Assembly (NCBI GenBank): GCA_963732345.1
Contig: CAVSZI010000023.1
Coordinates: 62,001-126,000 of the forward strand
DNA from: Bog-532 sp963732345
Lineage (GTDB): Bacteria > Actinomycetota > Actinomycetes > Streptosporangiales > Streptosporangiaceae
Direction: 5' to 3'
Length of the DNA: 64,000 nucleotides
Shown: positions 34,164 to 43,495 of the stretch, in pieces
How the letters are laid out: each line of letters opens with the position of its first letter
Position numbering within the stretch: the first letter of the stretch is position 1
Notes under the pieces: generated by a model
Told to the model about the DNA's origin: nothing
The model's database searches: none
The model's input: the letters and a program-made list of their open reading frames with translations, nothing else
Translations under genes and position numbers: made by a program

Positions 34164-34991
34164 ATGGCGATGGCTCTTGCGGCGAACACGCCGACTGCGC
34201 AACGCGAGGAGCTCAACAATCTCGACGACCGCGACCTGCTCCTGATGGTGCGTGCGCTGCCGCGTGATGACGATTTGCGCGCAAGTGCCTGCGAGACCCT
34301 GATCGGCCGCTACCAGAAGCTGGTGCGCTCGTGCGTGCGCCAGTACCGGGGCAGCCCCGAGTCGGCCGAAGAGCTCATGCAGGTGGGGTACGTCGGCCTG
34401 CTCAAGGCCATCAACAACTTCAACCCGGATTTCGGCACCAGCCTGTCCGCGTACGCGCAGCCGTGCGTGAGCGGCGAAATCAAGCGGCACTTCCGCGACA
34501 AGCGGTGGCAGGTGCACGTGCGCCGGTCGGCCCAGGAACTGCTGCTGGAAGTGCGGAAGGCCACCGAGGAACTCACCCACAAGCTGGGCCGGGCCCCCGG
34601 CGACGAGGAACTCGCCGCCCACCTCGGCGTCACGGGAGACGATCTGCAGGAGGCCCGCCGGGCGGACATGGTGTTCCACACCTACTCCCTCGACGCGCCG
34701 GTGTTCGACCGGCAGGACCCGGTCCAGCTCGCGGACCTGCTCGGCGAGGACGACCAGGGCGTGGAGCAGACGCTCGACATGGAGGCGGTCAGCGCCCACT
34801 GGAAGGAGCTGCCCGCCCGTGAACAGCGCATTCTCACGATGCGGTTCTACGGCAACCTGACGCAGGCCGAGATCGGCGAGCGCCTGGGCATTTCGCAGAT
34901 GCACGTGTCCCGGCTGCTCGCGCGGGCGCTCAGTTACCTCCGCGACCGGCTGCTGGGCCGGAATGAGACCGACGATGGCGACATTGCCTGA
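34164..34991 (+). CDS. RNA polymerase sigma factor, SigB/SigF/SigG subfamily
   Basis: 275 residues. Region 2 includes ELMQVGYVGLLKAINNFNPDFG and SAYAQPCVSGEIKRHFRDKRW; region 3 includes ELTHKLGRAPGDEELAAHLGV; region 4 is AREQRILTMRFYGNLTQAEIGERLGISQMHVSRLL. This is the stress/sporulation group controlled by anti-sigma partner switching. No RsbW/RsbV-type genes are adjacent, but two SpoIIE-type phosphatases in the window could belong to the pathway. GGAG precedes the ATG. Confidence 0.93.
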   Translation: MAMALAANTPTAQREELNNLDDRDLLLMVRALPRDDDLRASACETLIGRYQKLVRSCVRQYRGSPESAEELMQVGYVGLLKAINNFNPDFGTSLSAYAQPCVSGEIKRHFRDKRWQVHVRRSAQELLLEVRKATEELTHKLGRAPGDEELAAHLGVTGDDLQEARRADMVFHTYSLDAPVFDRQDPVQLADLLGEDDQGVEQTLDMEAVSAHWKELPAREQRILTMRFYGNLTQAEIGERLGISQMHVSRLLARALSYLRDRLLGRNETDDGDIA

Positions 34992-35201
34992 GACCGGGCG
35001 CGCCAGGAACGGCAGCACGTACGCGGGCCGGAACGCGGGCACGTGCCCGGGCCGGGATGGCGGCATCCCCATCCCGCATCGCGTTCTGCGCGGTATGCCC
35101 GCCGGCATTTCGGTACTCTTCCGGCATCCTGGGTACACCTAGCGGCGGCCCGCCATGAGCGCGCGAGTGCGGCCAGCGCCTTCTCCAGGAAGGGGAAACC
35201 C

Positions 35202-35681
35202 ATGAAGAGCGGCATATGCCTGTTCTGGATCGCCGTCGGGGCCATTCTCACCTTTGCCGTGACCGCAAATACGTCCGTCTTCAACCTGCACGTGGCCGGC
35301 TTCGTCATCATGGTGATCGGCATCATCGGGCTCGTGACACCCAAGCGCGGGTACCAGTGGCTGGGCCGGCGCGTGTACGTGAAGCGGACCCGGCGGGGCC
35401 CGGTCAGCCGGGTGGAGGAGACAGCGGTCCCGCCGTACGTGCTGCGCAACCCGGGCACGGCCAACGCCCAGGCCGACATCCCGGACCGGCCGAGCCTGGA
35501 GCCGGACCCGGAGGTGGCCCGCTGGCAGGAGCCGGCCAGGACGCCGGACGAGGAGATGGCCACGCAGCGGGCCACCAGCCACGGCGCGGACCGCTACAAC
35601 GACATGGACCCGGAGACGAGGGAGCGGGTGCCCAGTGACACCGAGGTCATCGAGGACGTCTACGAGGAAACGCCGGAGTAG
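35202..35681 (+). CDS. Small two-helix membrane protein (DUF6458-like)
   Basis: 159 residues. Two helices (about 5-22 and 29-47) at the N-terminus match the DUF6458 layout (short outside loop, then GIIGLVTPKRGYQW). A basic stretch and an acidic, Pro-rich cytoplasmic tail of about 95 residues follow, ending in EVIEDVYEETPE. AGGAAGGGG supports the ATG at 35202. Function unknown. Confidence 0.8.
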   Translation: MKSGICLFWIAVGAILTFAVTANTSVFNLHVAGFVIMVIGIIGLVTPKRGYQWLGRRVYVKRTRRGPVSRVEETAVPPYVLRNPGTANAQADIPDRPSLEPDPEVARWQEPARTPDEEMATQRATSHGADRYNDMDPETRERVPSDTEVIEDVYEETPE

Positions 35682-35723
35682 CCGCACGCCGGCCGCCCGG
35701 ACAATGGGTCAAAGCTGGATTTC

Positions 35724-35769
35724 GCCGAACGGGCCGCACCGGGACCACTCCGGGTGCGGCCCGTTCGGC
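35724..35769. terminator. Strong bidirectional terminator hairpin
   Basis: A 17-bp perfect stem (35724-35740 with 35753-35769) closes a 12-base loop between the convergent DUF6458-like and phosphatase genes. Confidence 0.8.
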
Positions 35770-35838
35770 ATGGGGGCACGTTGATCAGCCATCCCGATGC
35801 ACCCGGCTGTCCCGGGACCGGCGGGCCCGGCGCGTCAG

Positions 35839-38100
35839 CTATCCCGGCGGGTCGGTCACCCGCAGCGCCAGCACGGTGAGGTCTTCGCGCATCTCGCCCG
35901 CGGAGAAGGCTTCCGCCCGGGCCTGGACCCCGGCGACGACTTCGGCGGCGGACCGGCCGGCCAGCGTGACCAGCTCGTCGGGCAGCCGCTCCTCGTAGTA
36001 CCTCATGTCCGGGCTCCGCGTCTCCGTGAGCCCGTCGGTATAGAGGAACAGCAGGTCCCCCTGGGCCAGGTCGATCTCTTCGAGCCCCGGCCGGGCCACC
36101 GGGAACAGGCCGAGCGGCAGGCCCCCGCCGCCGAGCATCTCGACCCGGCCGTCGGACCGGATGACCGCCGGGCCGGGGTGACCGGCCGTGCCCAGCGAAA
36201 CGTGCAGCGACCTGCCGTGCCAGGCCATGTGGGCGGTATTCGCGGTGACGAACCGCCCGCCGGACTGCTCGGAGAGCAGAACGTCGTTGGCCTTGGTCAG
36301 AACGGCCACCGGATCCGGTTCCCAGTGCGCGATGACCCGGATCGCGTACCGCGCGGCGGCGGTGAGCGCGGCGGCCTCCTGCCCCTTGCCCGCGACGTCG
36401 CCGATCGCGAGGCCCCAGCCGCCCGGGATCCGGTAGACGTCGTAGAAGTCGCCGCCGACGTCCAGTCCCTCGGTGGCGCCCATGTAGGCGGCCGCCAGCT
36501 CGATCCCGGGGACGTCGGGCAGCACCCGGGGCAGCAGGCTCGCCTGCAGCGCCTCGGCCACCTCGGAACGCCGCCGAAATAGCCGGTCGACGCGTATGGC
36601 GACCGCCACCTGGGTCCCCAGCTCCTCGGCCAGGGCGAGGTCGGCGATCTGGAACGGCCCCTCGCGAGCCTGCCGGCACAGCGTCATGACCCCGTAGCCG
36701 CGATCGGCGTCCGCGATCGGCACGCTCAGCACGGATGTCGCGCCGAGCTTCATCATCAGCGGCACACCGTCCGGCGCGGTGCCCAGCATCCCGGTGTCAT
36801 CGGAACGGGCCTGCAGCAGGGACTTACCGGATCGGTGCACCTGCCACGGCAGGGAGTCCGGTTCGGGGTCGGCGTCGCGGGCCGCCCGCGCGATGGACGC
36901 CGATTCCCCGCCGGCCGGCCCGACCGCGAACTGGCGGCGCAGCCGGCGGCCCCGCACGACATCGACGACGACCCAGGAGGCGAACTCACTGGCCAGCAGG
37001 CGCGCGCAGCGTTGCAGGGTCAGCGATTCGCTGAACGTGCTGTTCTCCAGCAGGAGCCGGGTCACCGTGGTCAGCAGGTCCATTCGCCGCGCCATGGTCT
37101 GCACGGCCGCAGCAGCCGCGGGCCCGTGCTCACGCCCGGTCCGGGCGTACTCACGCCCGGTCCGGGGCGGGGCAAGGACCGGGACCGGCGTGGCGGCGCG
37201 CGAAGGCGCGGGCTTCGGCGCCTGCGGAGCGGCCCTTCCGGGAGCGACGCCCCGGGAAGCAGGCGCCGGCCGAGGGGCGGCGCCCGACCGGGGACCCGCT
37301 CCGGGAGCAGCCGCCTCCGGAGCAACGGCCTGCGGAGCGGCCGCGCCGTCGAAGCTGGCCGCTACCAGCAGCACGCCGGTGTCCTCGGGAAGGCTGATCG
37401 GCTCGACCATCAGGCGGACGTCCACGACGCCGTCCTGGCTCAGCATGGCGCATTCGGCCTGCCGGGCCCGCCCGGTCCGCGCCGCGGCGGCCAGGTAGGT
37501 CCGCACCGCCGCGCGCGACGGGAGGTCCACGAACAGCGTGAACGGCTTTCCCGCCGCGTACGCGGGAGGTGATCCGATGAGGTCGCTGGCGCGGTTGTTG
37601 ACCCGCCGCACCGTGCCATCACGCTCGAGCAGGAACAGGGGCACGGGCGCTTCCTGGAACACGGCGCGCAGCATTCGCCGCTCGGCCCGCACCGGCTCCG
37701 CCGGTGCCCCGGCGCGCCGGGCGGCCGCGCCGCGGGCCTGCCGCGTGCTGAGCGCGTCGATCGCTCCGTCGAGTTCCGCGAACGCCGCATCCAGGAGGGG
37801 CCTGAGCTGGGCGCCGGGCAGGCCGGCCGCCTGCTCCAGGGCGTCCCGCCGGGCCGCGAGCTCGGCGAGGCCGGACTCGGGCGGCACAGAACTTTCCGGT
37901 GGCGCAGCGCTATCCGGCAGCGCAGAACTTTCCGGTGGCGCAGCGCTATCCGGCAGCGCAGAGCTTTCCGATGGCGCAGCGCTATCCGGTGGCGCAGAGC
38001 TTTCCGGCGGGCTGTCCGGCTGTGCCGTGGCCCGTCCGCTCCGGCCGGCCGCGTTGTTGCGGCGCGCGGACGACCGGGTGCGCGCCGGGCCATCCGCCAT
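35839..38100 (-). CDS. PAS-GAF-SpoIIE (PP2C) serine phosphatase
   Basis: 753 residues. Order: repetitive Pro/Ser/Ala N-terminus (about 20-75), helical segment, PAS domain (about 135-245, FLLERDGTVRRVNNRASDLIG), Pro/Ala linker, GAF domain (about 330-490) and SpoIIE-type PP2C domain (about 510-750). Metal-binding motifs are GGDFYDV, AIGDVAGKGQEAA and LLFLYTDGLTETRSP. Such phosphatases dephosphorylate anti-anti-sigma factors, linking a redox or ligand signal to stress sigma factors. The ATG at 38100 follows GGAAGGAGG. Confidence 0.92.
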   Translation of the reverse strand: MADGPARTRSSARRNNAAGRSGRATAQPDSPPESSAPPDSAAPSESSALPDSAAPPESSALPDSAAPPESSVPPESGLAELAARRDALEQAAGLPGAQLRPLLDAAFAELDGAIDALSTRQARGAAARRAGAPAEPVRAERRMLRAVFQEAPVPLFLLERDGTVRRVNNRASDLIGSPPAYAAGKPFTLFVDLPSRAAVRTYLAAAARTGRARQAECAMLSQDGVVDVRLMVEPISLPEDTGVLLVAASFDGAAAPQAVAPEAAAPGAGPRSGAAPRPAPASRGVAPGRAAPQAPKPAPSRAATPVPVLAPPRTGREYARTGREHGPAAAAAVQTMARRMDLLTTVTRLLLENSTFSESLTLQRCARLLASEFASWVVVDVVRGRRLRRQFAVGPAGGESASIARAARDADPEPDSLPWQVHRSGKSLLQARSDDTGMLGTAPDGVPLMMKLGATSVLSVPIADADRGYGVMTLCRQAREGPFQIADLALAEELGTQVAVAIRVDRLFRRRSEVAEALQASLLPRVLPDVPGIELAAAYMGATEGLDVGGDFYDVYRIPGGWGLAIGDVAGKGQEAAALTAAARYAIRVIAHWEPDPVAVLTKANDVLLSEQSGGRFVTANTAHMAWHGRSLHVSLGTAGHPGPAVIRSDGRVEMLGGGGLPLGLFPVARPGLEEIDLAQGDLLFLYTDGLTETRSPDMRYYEERLPDELVTLAGRSAAEVVAGVQARAEAFSAGEMREDLTVLALRVTDPPG
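37884..38010 (-). repeat. 36-bp in-frame tandem repeat in phosphatase N-terminus
   Basis: About 3.5 copies of a 36-base unit begin at 37884, 37920, 37956 and 37992, encoding repeats of the 12-residue unit PDSAAPPESSAL. The first two copies differ by only one base, suggesting recent duplication and possible length variation between strains. Confidence 0.85.
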
Positions 38101-38305
38101 CCCGCGTCCTCCTTCCCGCGTCGCTGTTCCTCTTCCAGTGTGACCGGTCCGGGGGAACCGGGCCAGCCGCCCGCGGGACCGGGGACCGGCTTGGCCCCCG
38201 CGGAACCGGGGACGGGGGCCCACCCGGCCGCCGGCCCAGGCTCAGCGCGGGCGCAGGAGGCTGCCGCGCCAGCGAACCGGCGCGGCAGCCTCGGTCGCGC
38301 GCGGC

Positions 38306-38719
38306 TTACTGGTTGGGGCGCGCCGCGCTTATGTCGGCCAGCGCGGACTCATCGTCCTGCTCGACGGACAGGTCCCCGATCGACACCATACCGACGATAT
38401 GACCGTTGTCCATGACCGGCAGCCGCCGGACGGCGTTGGCCTGCATCACCCGCAGCGCCTCCGCCGTGTCGTCGCCGGCGTCCACCGCGACCAGATCCGG
38501 GCTGCACACCGCGCCGACCGGCGAGCCAGGCGGCGCCGATTCCGCGAGCGCGCGCACCACGATGTCGCGGTCGGTGACCAGACCGCAAAGCTTGTCGCCG
38601 TCCACCACGAGAACCGAGCCCACCGCATTGTCACGCATGGCCCGGGCCGCATCGGCGATGGACTGATCCTGCTGCAGGACGATCGGCTCCGCCGTCATGA
38701 CGTCGCGTACCGTGCCCAT
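38306..38719 (-). CDS. Tandem CBS-domain protein (Hrp1-like)
   Basis: 137 residues with two CBS motifs (VRDVMTAEPIVLQ to GLVTDRDIVVRAL, and AVCSPDLVAVDAG to VGMVSIGDLSVEQ). Size and layout match M. tuberculosis Hrp1 (Rv2626c), a strongly DosR-induced protein of uncertain ligand. GGGAGG precedes the ATG at 38719, and a near-match to the DosR-like box lies 46 bases upstream. Confidence 0.92.
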   Translation of the reverse strand: MGTVRDVMTAEPIVLQQDQSIADAARAMRDNAVGSVLVVDGDKLCGLVTDRDIVVRALAESAPPGSPVGAVCSPDLVAVDAGDDTAEALRVMQANAVRRLPVMDNGHIVGMVSIGDLSVEQDDESALADISAARPNQ

Positions 38720-38764
38720 GTACTGCCTCCCTGCTGTCCGCGCCCGCTGCCGTGCCTGCCGTCC

Positions 38765-38778
38765 GGGCCCTACGGTCC
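38765..38778. promoter_or_regulatory. DosR-like box (imperfect) before the CBS gene
   Basis: GGGCC-CTAC-GGTCC, one base out of register with GGGNC-N4-GTCCC, 46 bases upstream of the CBS start codon. Confidence 0.35.
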
Positions 38779-38854
38779 GGGCTGGCGGCGTGCCCGGCTG
38801 ATCTACCACACCGCGGCCGCCCGCAAACCCTTGCCACAGCGGCAGACCCCCGTC

Positions 38855-38880
38855 GTTTGCGGGTGGTGAGACCCGGGTAC
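38855..38880 (+). promoter_or_regulatory. Candidate SigB/F-type promoter
   Basis: GTTT (38855-38858), a 16-base spacer and GGGTAC (38875-38880) match the GTTT-N14-16-GGGWAY consensus of actinobacterial SigB/F-type factors, whose sigma gene is at 34.2 kb. The next plus-strand gene starts at 39143. The rest of 38720-39142 shows no gene. Confidence 0.4.
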
Positions 38881-39142
38881 CGCTTGAGGGTCGGGGGGCC
38901 TCGCGCCGCGCAATGAGCGCGATAGGCGTTAAGGCCCGTCGCGCGAGGACTGAAATAAAGGAACAACTGCTCAGCCGGGTCAGGGAAATCGGCATCAAAG
39001 GCCGGTTCGCCCCGGCCGGGAACACGGACAGGAAGCAGCTTACCGGGGCTCCGGGTCACCATTGACCGAACGGGTCGCGGAGCCATTAACGGCGTAACGA
39101 CAAATCAAGCCAAGCGCGGCTAGCGAGCTAGGCAGGTGTCCT

Positions 39143-39703
39143 ATGACAAGGCCGATGATGTCCGACGACGGCGCGCCCCGGGGCCGTCCGGTCGTGGACG
39201 CGCGCCAGCTGTGGGCGGGCGGGGCCGCGACCGCTGTCGTCGCGGCGCTCATCGCGCTGGTCGGCGTGGTGGTGTGCCGGTGGCTGTTCAACATCCCGCT
39301 GCTTTCACCCAAGAGCCAGGGGACCTACGGGAACGCGCACACCACGACCGTAGTGCTGGTGGCCGCCGCGGCGGCGCTGCTGGCGACCGGCCTGTTGCAT
39401 CTGCTGCTCGTGGCCACGCCGCGGCCGCTGACGTTCTTCTCCTGGATCGTCGGCCTCATCACGCTGCTGTTTGTGCTGTTCCCGTTCAGCACGTCCGCGC
39501 CGCTGTCCCAGAAGATCGCCACCGCCGCGGTGGACCTGGTGATCGGCTTCGCGATCGGCTCGCTCCTCAACGGGGTGGGCGCCCGGTCGCTGCGCCGGCG
39601 GCAGCCGCCTCCGCCCGCCGGGCCGGGTTACGACCAACCTTACGGTCAGCAGCCGTACGGCCAGTGGGGCCCGTCCGGTCGCACCCAGGGGCCGGCGAAC
39701 TGA
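39143..39703 (+). CDS. Four-helix membrane protein (DUF6069-like)
   Basis: 186 residues with four hydrophobic helices (about 28-48, 70-92, 98-115 and 125-143) and a Pro/Gln/Tyr-rich cytoplasmic tail (PYGQQPYGQWG). This is the layout of DUF6069-type actinobacterial proteins of unknown function. The start has AGGCAGG upstream and a possible stress promoter about 260 bases away. Confidence 0.75.
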   Translation: MTRPMMSDDGAPRGRPVVDARQLWAGGAATAVVAALIALVGVVVCRWLFNIPLLSPKSQGTYGNAHTTTVVLVAAAAALLATGLLHLLLVATPRPLTFFSWIVGLITLLFVLFPFSTSAPLSQKIATAAVDLVIGFAIGSLLNGVGARSLRRRQPPPPAGPGYDQPYGQQPYGQWGPSGRTQGPAN

Positions 39704-40037
39704 GCCCGCTACGGGGCCCGGCGCCCGACCGCACGGCGCGGTGATCTCCCGTTCCTGGCCTCTGGTCCCCGAACTTCGGGACCTTCGACTCTAGTGAGCT
39801 TTGACATGTTGATTGTTTGCCGCACGGCAACACGGGATACACTGTTACCCAGCGGTGCCTACGACGCAGGCACGCACGCGCCGTCCGGCGCACTCGCACT
39901 GCGTGCGACGTGCAGGGGGCAGGCGTCGGCACCGCCGATTCCTCTCTTCTCCCCCTTCATCGTCATTCTCGTTTCCTGCGGGTCGCTGCGACTGCGGACG
40001 TAGCTCAGAGTCACATCTGCCGCGAGGAGCCGAACCC
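39704..40037. other. Intergenic region with hairpin and palindrome; promoter of glycosyltransferase
   Basis: No gene. GGTCCC/GGGACC (39764-39769, 39778-39783) may terminate the upstream gene. TTGACA at 39801 and the palindrome TTGCCG-CA-CGGCAA (39817-39830) lie in an A+T-richer stretch, a plausible regulated promoter for the gene at 40038. Confidence 0.45.
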
Positions 40038-41300
40038 ATGAAGATCGCTCTAGTCGCCGAAGAAGCCTCTGCCCTCTCCCACCCCACGGGCAGTGAGCCG
40101 GCCAGCCAGGAAACCCGCGTCGCCGCCCTGGCCCAGGAACTTGCCAACCAGCATCACGACGTCATCGTGTACGCCCGCAAGGACGCTGCGGACCTGCCGG
40201 ATGAGGACAAACTGCCCAGCGGCGCGCGGGTCGAGTACGTGACGGCCGGCCCGGCCGAGCCACTGTCCGACGAGGCGGTGCTCCCGCACGTCCGGGCCTT
40301 CGCGGCCGGCCTGGCCGAGGCCTGGCAGCGGCACCAGCCCGACGTCGTGCACGCGATCGGCTGGACCGGCGGCCTGGCCGCGCTGGCCGGGACGCGCGAC
40401 CGGAGTTTCCCGGTGGTGCAGACGTTCCACTCGCTCCGCATTGCCGAGCGCCGGCACCACATCGGCCGCGACGGGGCCGCCTGGCCCGCCGGCGCCACCG
40501 CCGAGGCCGAGACCGGTTCCCGCAACCGGCTCGAGCGGGCCGTCGCGTGCAGCGCGGACGCCGTGATCGCGACCAGTTCGGACGAGCTGCACGACCTGAC
40601 CAGCCTGGGCGTCCCGCGCACCTCGGTCAGCACGGTGCCGTTCGGGGTGGACCCCGAGCGGTTCTGCGCGGACGGCCCGGTCGCGCCGCGCGGCGAGCGG
40701 CCGCGGCTGATCGCCGTGGCCACGCACCTGCGGCGGGACGGCCTGGAGACGGCCGTGCGCGCGCTGGCCGAGATCCCCGGCGCCGAACTGCTCATCGTCG
40801 GCGGCCCGGCGCGGCCGATGCTGCGCCGCGACGAGACCTGCTGCGACCTGGCCCGGCTGGCCGGCAGCCTCGGCGTCTCCGACCGGGTCAAGTTCGCCGG
40901 CCAGGTCAGCCAGGACGACATGCCCGCGCTGCTGCGCTCTGCCGACCTGATGGTGGACGTCTCGTGGTACGAGCCGTTCGGCATGGCCTGCCTCGAGGCG
41001 ATGGCCTGCGGCACGCCGGTGATCGCCTCGGCGGTCGGCGGCCACCGCGACACCGTGGTGGACGGAACCACCGGTGTGCTCGTGGCTCCCGGCCAGCCGG
41101 CCGCGCTCGCCCGCCGCATCCGGCGCCTGCTCGCCAGCCCGATGCTGCTGGAGGGCTACGGGATCGCCGGCGCCGACCGGGCCCGGGTGCGCTACTCCCT
41201 GGACCGCGTGGCCCGCGAGACCGTCGCGGCCTACGAGCACGCCCGGCGGCCGGCCGTCAGCATCGCGGTCGTCGAGGACATCGACCAGCCCGCGGCGTGA
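40038..41300 (+). CDS. Family GT4 glycosyltransferase
   Basis: 420 residues, GT-B fold. The N-terminal Rossmann half contains PDVVHAIGWTGGLAAL and VVQTFHSLR. The C-terminal half contains VPFGVDPERF, the nucleotide-sugar loop and the E-x7-E motif in EPFGMACLEAMACGTPVIAS. This is the retaining GT4 group (sucrose-phosphate synthase/mannosyltransferase-like); acceptor unknown. GCGAGGAG supports the ATG at 40038. It converges with the ANTAR gene, stops 5 bases apart. Confidence 0.92.
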   Translation: MKIALVAEEASALSHPTGSEPASQETRVAALAQELANQHHDVIVYARKDAADLPDEDKLPSGARVEYVTAGPAEPLSDEAVLPHVRAFAAGLAEAWQRHQPDVVHAIGWTGGLAALAGTRDRSFPVVQTFHSLRIAERRHHIGRDGAAWPAGATAEAETGSRNRLERAVACSADAVIATSSDELHDLTSLGVPRTSVSTVPFGVDPERFCADGPVAPRGERPRLIAVATHLRRDGLETAVRALAEIPGAELLIVGGPARPMLRRDETCCDLARLAGSLGVSDRVKFAGQVSQDDMPALLRSADLMVDVSWYEPFGMACLEAMACGTPVIASAVGGHRDTVVDGTTGVLVAPGQPAALARRIRRLLASPMLLEGYGIAGADRARVRYSLDRVARETVAAYEHARRPAVSIAVVEDIDQPAA

Positions 41301-41305
41301 CGTCG

Positions 41306-42004
41306 TCAGGCCCGCGGGACGGCGCCGTGGCTCTCCACGATCTGCTTGGCCACGTCGGTCACCTTGACGTGCTGGGTCTGCGACACGCGCCGCATGCGCC
41401 CGAGGGCGTCGGCGGCTGAGCAGCCCAGAGCGTGCATGAGAATCCCCTTCGCCTGGTCCACCACGGCCCGGCTTTCGACCGCGTTTCTGAGCTGAACGGC
41501 CTCACGCTGGGCGTCGCCGTACGCCGACGCGTTGGCCAGGACCGCGCCGCCGAAGGCGGCCAGCGTCCCGGCGAACGGGACCTGCTCACCGTCGATCGCA
41601 TTGGGACGCACGCTGACCACCACGAGGATTACCGTCAGCGGGGGGAATTCGTGCACCAGGACCGCGATCGAGCGCACCCCACGGCACAGCGCCTCGCCCA
41701 TGTGGTCCGGCCACCGGGTGTCGCGGAGCGTGTCCCGGATGGTCACCGGCTGGCGGTCGCGCAGCGCCTCGATGGCCGGCCCGTGACCCGCCTTGAGCTG
41801 GAACTCGGCCAGCTCGGCCAGGTCCGGATGGGTCGACGTCAGCCCGACCAGTTCCCGGTCCCGCCAGAGAATGGCCGTGGCTCCGCAGCATCCAGCCACC
41901 TCCCGCACGGCCAGCTCGGCCAGCCGGTTCAGCGACCTCATCTGCCCCGAGTTGCCGACGCTCAGCAAATCGGCGGCATCCCGGGCAAGATCTTCAATAA
42001 GCAC
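41306..42004 (-). CDS. GAF-ANTAR transcription antitermination regulator
   Basis: 232 residues. A GAF sensor domain (about 25-165) is followed by an ANTAR RNA-binding domain (about 170-225: AVESRAVVDQAKGILMHALGCSAADALGRM). ANTAR proteins bind paired hairpins in mRNA leaders to prevent termination. The GTG at 42004 (VLIEDLARDAADLL) is preferred because TGGAGG precedes it; upstream starts would add 25 residues without family similarity. Confidence 0.9.
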   Translation of the reverse strand: MLIEDLARDAADLLSVGNSGQMRSLNRLAELAVREVAGCCGATAILWRDRELVGLTSTHPDLAELAEFQLKAGHGPAIEALRDRQPVTIRDTLRDTRWPDHMGEALCRGVRSIAVLVHEFPPLTVILVVVSVRPNAIDGEQVPFAGTLAAFGGAVLANASAYGDAQREAVQLRNAVESRAVVDQAKGILMHALGCSAADALGRMRRVSQTQHVKVTDVAKQIVESHGAVPRA

Positions 42005-42105
42005 GTCGGCCTCCACCGGGGGCTGGAGGGGTAAAGGGCACGTAATGCCATTCAAGCACGTCCCCGGCATAGTTGCCACTCGACAAATGTTCGGCAGGGG
42101 GAAGG

Positions 42106-43242
42106 ATGCAGGTCCATATCCAGGGCAGCGGCGGCGTGCGCGGGTGGCCCGAGCCCGGCTGCCGGTGCGCCTCGTGCCAGCGGGCCCGCACCGGCGGGAC
42201 CGGCCGCGCCGCGTTCAGCGTGATCGTCGACGGCGCCCTCCGGCTTGCCGGCGGGGCTGAAGGCCCGGCGGGCGGCGCACGGGAACTTGCCGGGTACCAG
42301 ATCCGGCGGCTGTCCGGCGGCTGGGACGTGACCGCACCGGACGGCGGGCGGCTGGTGTGCGCCGACGGGCAGGGGCCCGCCCCGGCCGTGCCGCCGGGCG
42401 CCCGGCCATACGACGTGGCCCTCCTGGACCTGCTCGAAGACCCGGCTAGCCTCGGCCGGCTCCGCGGGCAGGGCGTCGTGACGTCCGGAACGGTGGTGGC
42501 GGTGGCGTTCGCCGACCATCGCGTGGTCTCGGAGCGGGAACTTCGGCGGCGGGGGCACATCTGGAGGGTGGCGGTCCCGCGCGACGGTGACACGTTCCGC
42601 GCCCCGGCACCTGCTGCGGCGCGGAGGGCTGAGGTGGCGCGCGCACCCGATGCGGCTCCTGGTGGGGCGCTGGCGGCGGGTGGGCGGCCGGTCCCGTACC
42701 GGGTGCTCGTGCTCGGCGGGGCGCGTTCCGGGAAGTCCGCGGAAGCGGAGATGCGCGTCGCGGCCGAGCCGGCGGTGACGTACATCGCGACCGCGCCGCC
42801 GCCTTCCCTGGCACCTCCCCCGGGCGGGGACGCGGAATGGGCCGCGAGGATCGCCGTGCACCGGTCCCGGCGGCCATCGTGGTGGCGGACGCTCGAGACC
42901 ACCGACCTCCCGGGCGCCCTACGGCAGGCGCGCGGCGCCGTCCTGGTGGACAGCGTTACCGCGTGGCTGGCGGCCGTGATGGATGACTGCGGCGCCTGGG
43001 ATGGCGCGGTGGCGTCGGCCTCCCGGCTCGGCCAGCGGGTCGCCGAGCTCATCGAGGTGTGGCGGCAGGCGGGCGCCTATATGATCGCGGTCAGCGACGA
43101 GACGGGCCTCGGCGTCGTCCCGGAGACGCCCGCCGGGCGGTTGTTCCGCGACGAACTGGGGCGGCTGAATCAGATGCTGGCCGCCGAATCGGACGAGCTG
43201 GTGCTCGTCGCCGCCGGGCGGGCGATGACGGCCGGCGGCTGA
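42106..43242 (+). CDS. cobU: Adenosylcobinamide kinase/guanylyltransferase (CobU) fused to an N-terminal MBL-like segment
   Basis: 378 residues. The C-terminal 180 form CobU: P-loop LGGARSGKSAEAEM near 205, then TYIATA, SVTAWLAAVM and SDETGLGVVPETPAGRLFRDELG. The N-terminal 175 resemble the start of metallo-beta-lactamase-fold proteins fused to CobU in other actinobacteria (IQGSGGVRGWPEPGCRCASCQRA), but I see no H-x-H-x-D-H metal motif. CobU phosphorylates adenosylcobinamide and attaches GMP in B12 assembly. The window also has the B12-dependent NrdJ. Confidence 0.88.
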   Translation: MQVHIQGSGGVRGWPEPGCRCASCQRARTGGTGRAAFSVIVDGALRLAGGAEGPAGGARELAGYQIRRLSGGWDVTAPDGGRLVCADGQGPAPAVPPGARPYDVALLDLLEDPASLGRLRGQGVVTSGTVVAVAFADHRVVSERELRRRGHIWRVAVPRDGDTFRAPAPAAARRAEVARAPDAAPGGALAAGGRPVPYRVLVLGGARSGKSAEAEMRVAAEPAVTYIATAPPPSLAPPPGGDAEWAARIAVHRSRRPSWWRTLETTDLPGALRQARGAVLVDSVTAWLAAVMDDCGAWDGAVASASRLGQRVAELIEVWRQAGAYMIAVSDETGLGVVPETPAGRLFRDELGRLNQMLAAESDELVLVAAGRAMTAGG

Positions 43243-43495
43243 ATGACTCTGCCTGTGACCAGGGCGCCCCTTACGCTGCGATAACGATACAGGCGTCCCG
43301 ACGCAGCCGTGGCTGGCACCTTATAGGTGTGACAGTTACCTTTAAGAAAAGATGGGAATTGCGGGGTCTCCGGCTGGCGGGCGGAAGCCCGTAAGGCGGC
43401 CGCTGAGATGCGTTAAGTTCTTGCCCGCTGCCCACAACGGACAGGTGAATCGGAGGCAGAGGGGCCATGTGCTTCCGGGACGAGGTGAGAACGCC

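Noticed and set aside
37884..38010. Regularly spaced repeats that might suggest CRISPR
   Set aside because: Units are contiguous and in frame within a coding sequence, with no spacers.
39990..40020. GTAGCTCAGAG motif resembling a tRNA D-arm
   Set aside because: No acceptor, anticodon or T-arm can be folded around it.
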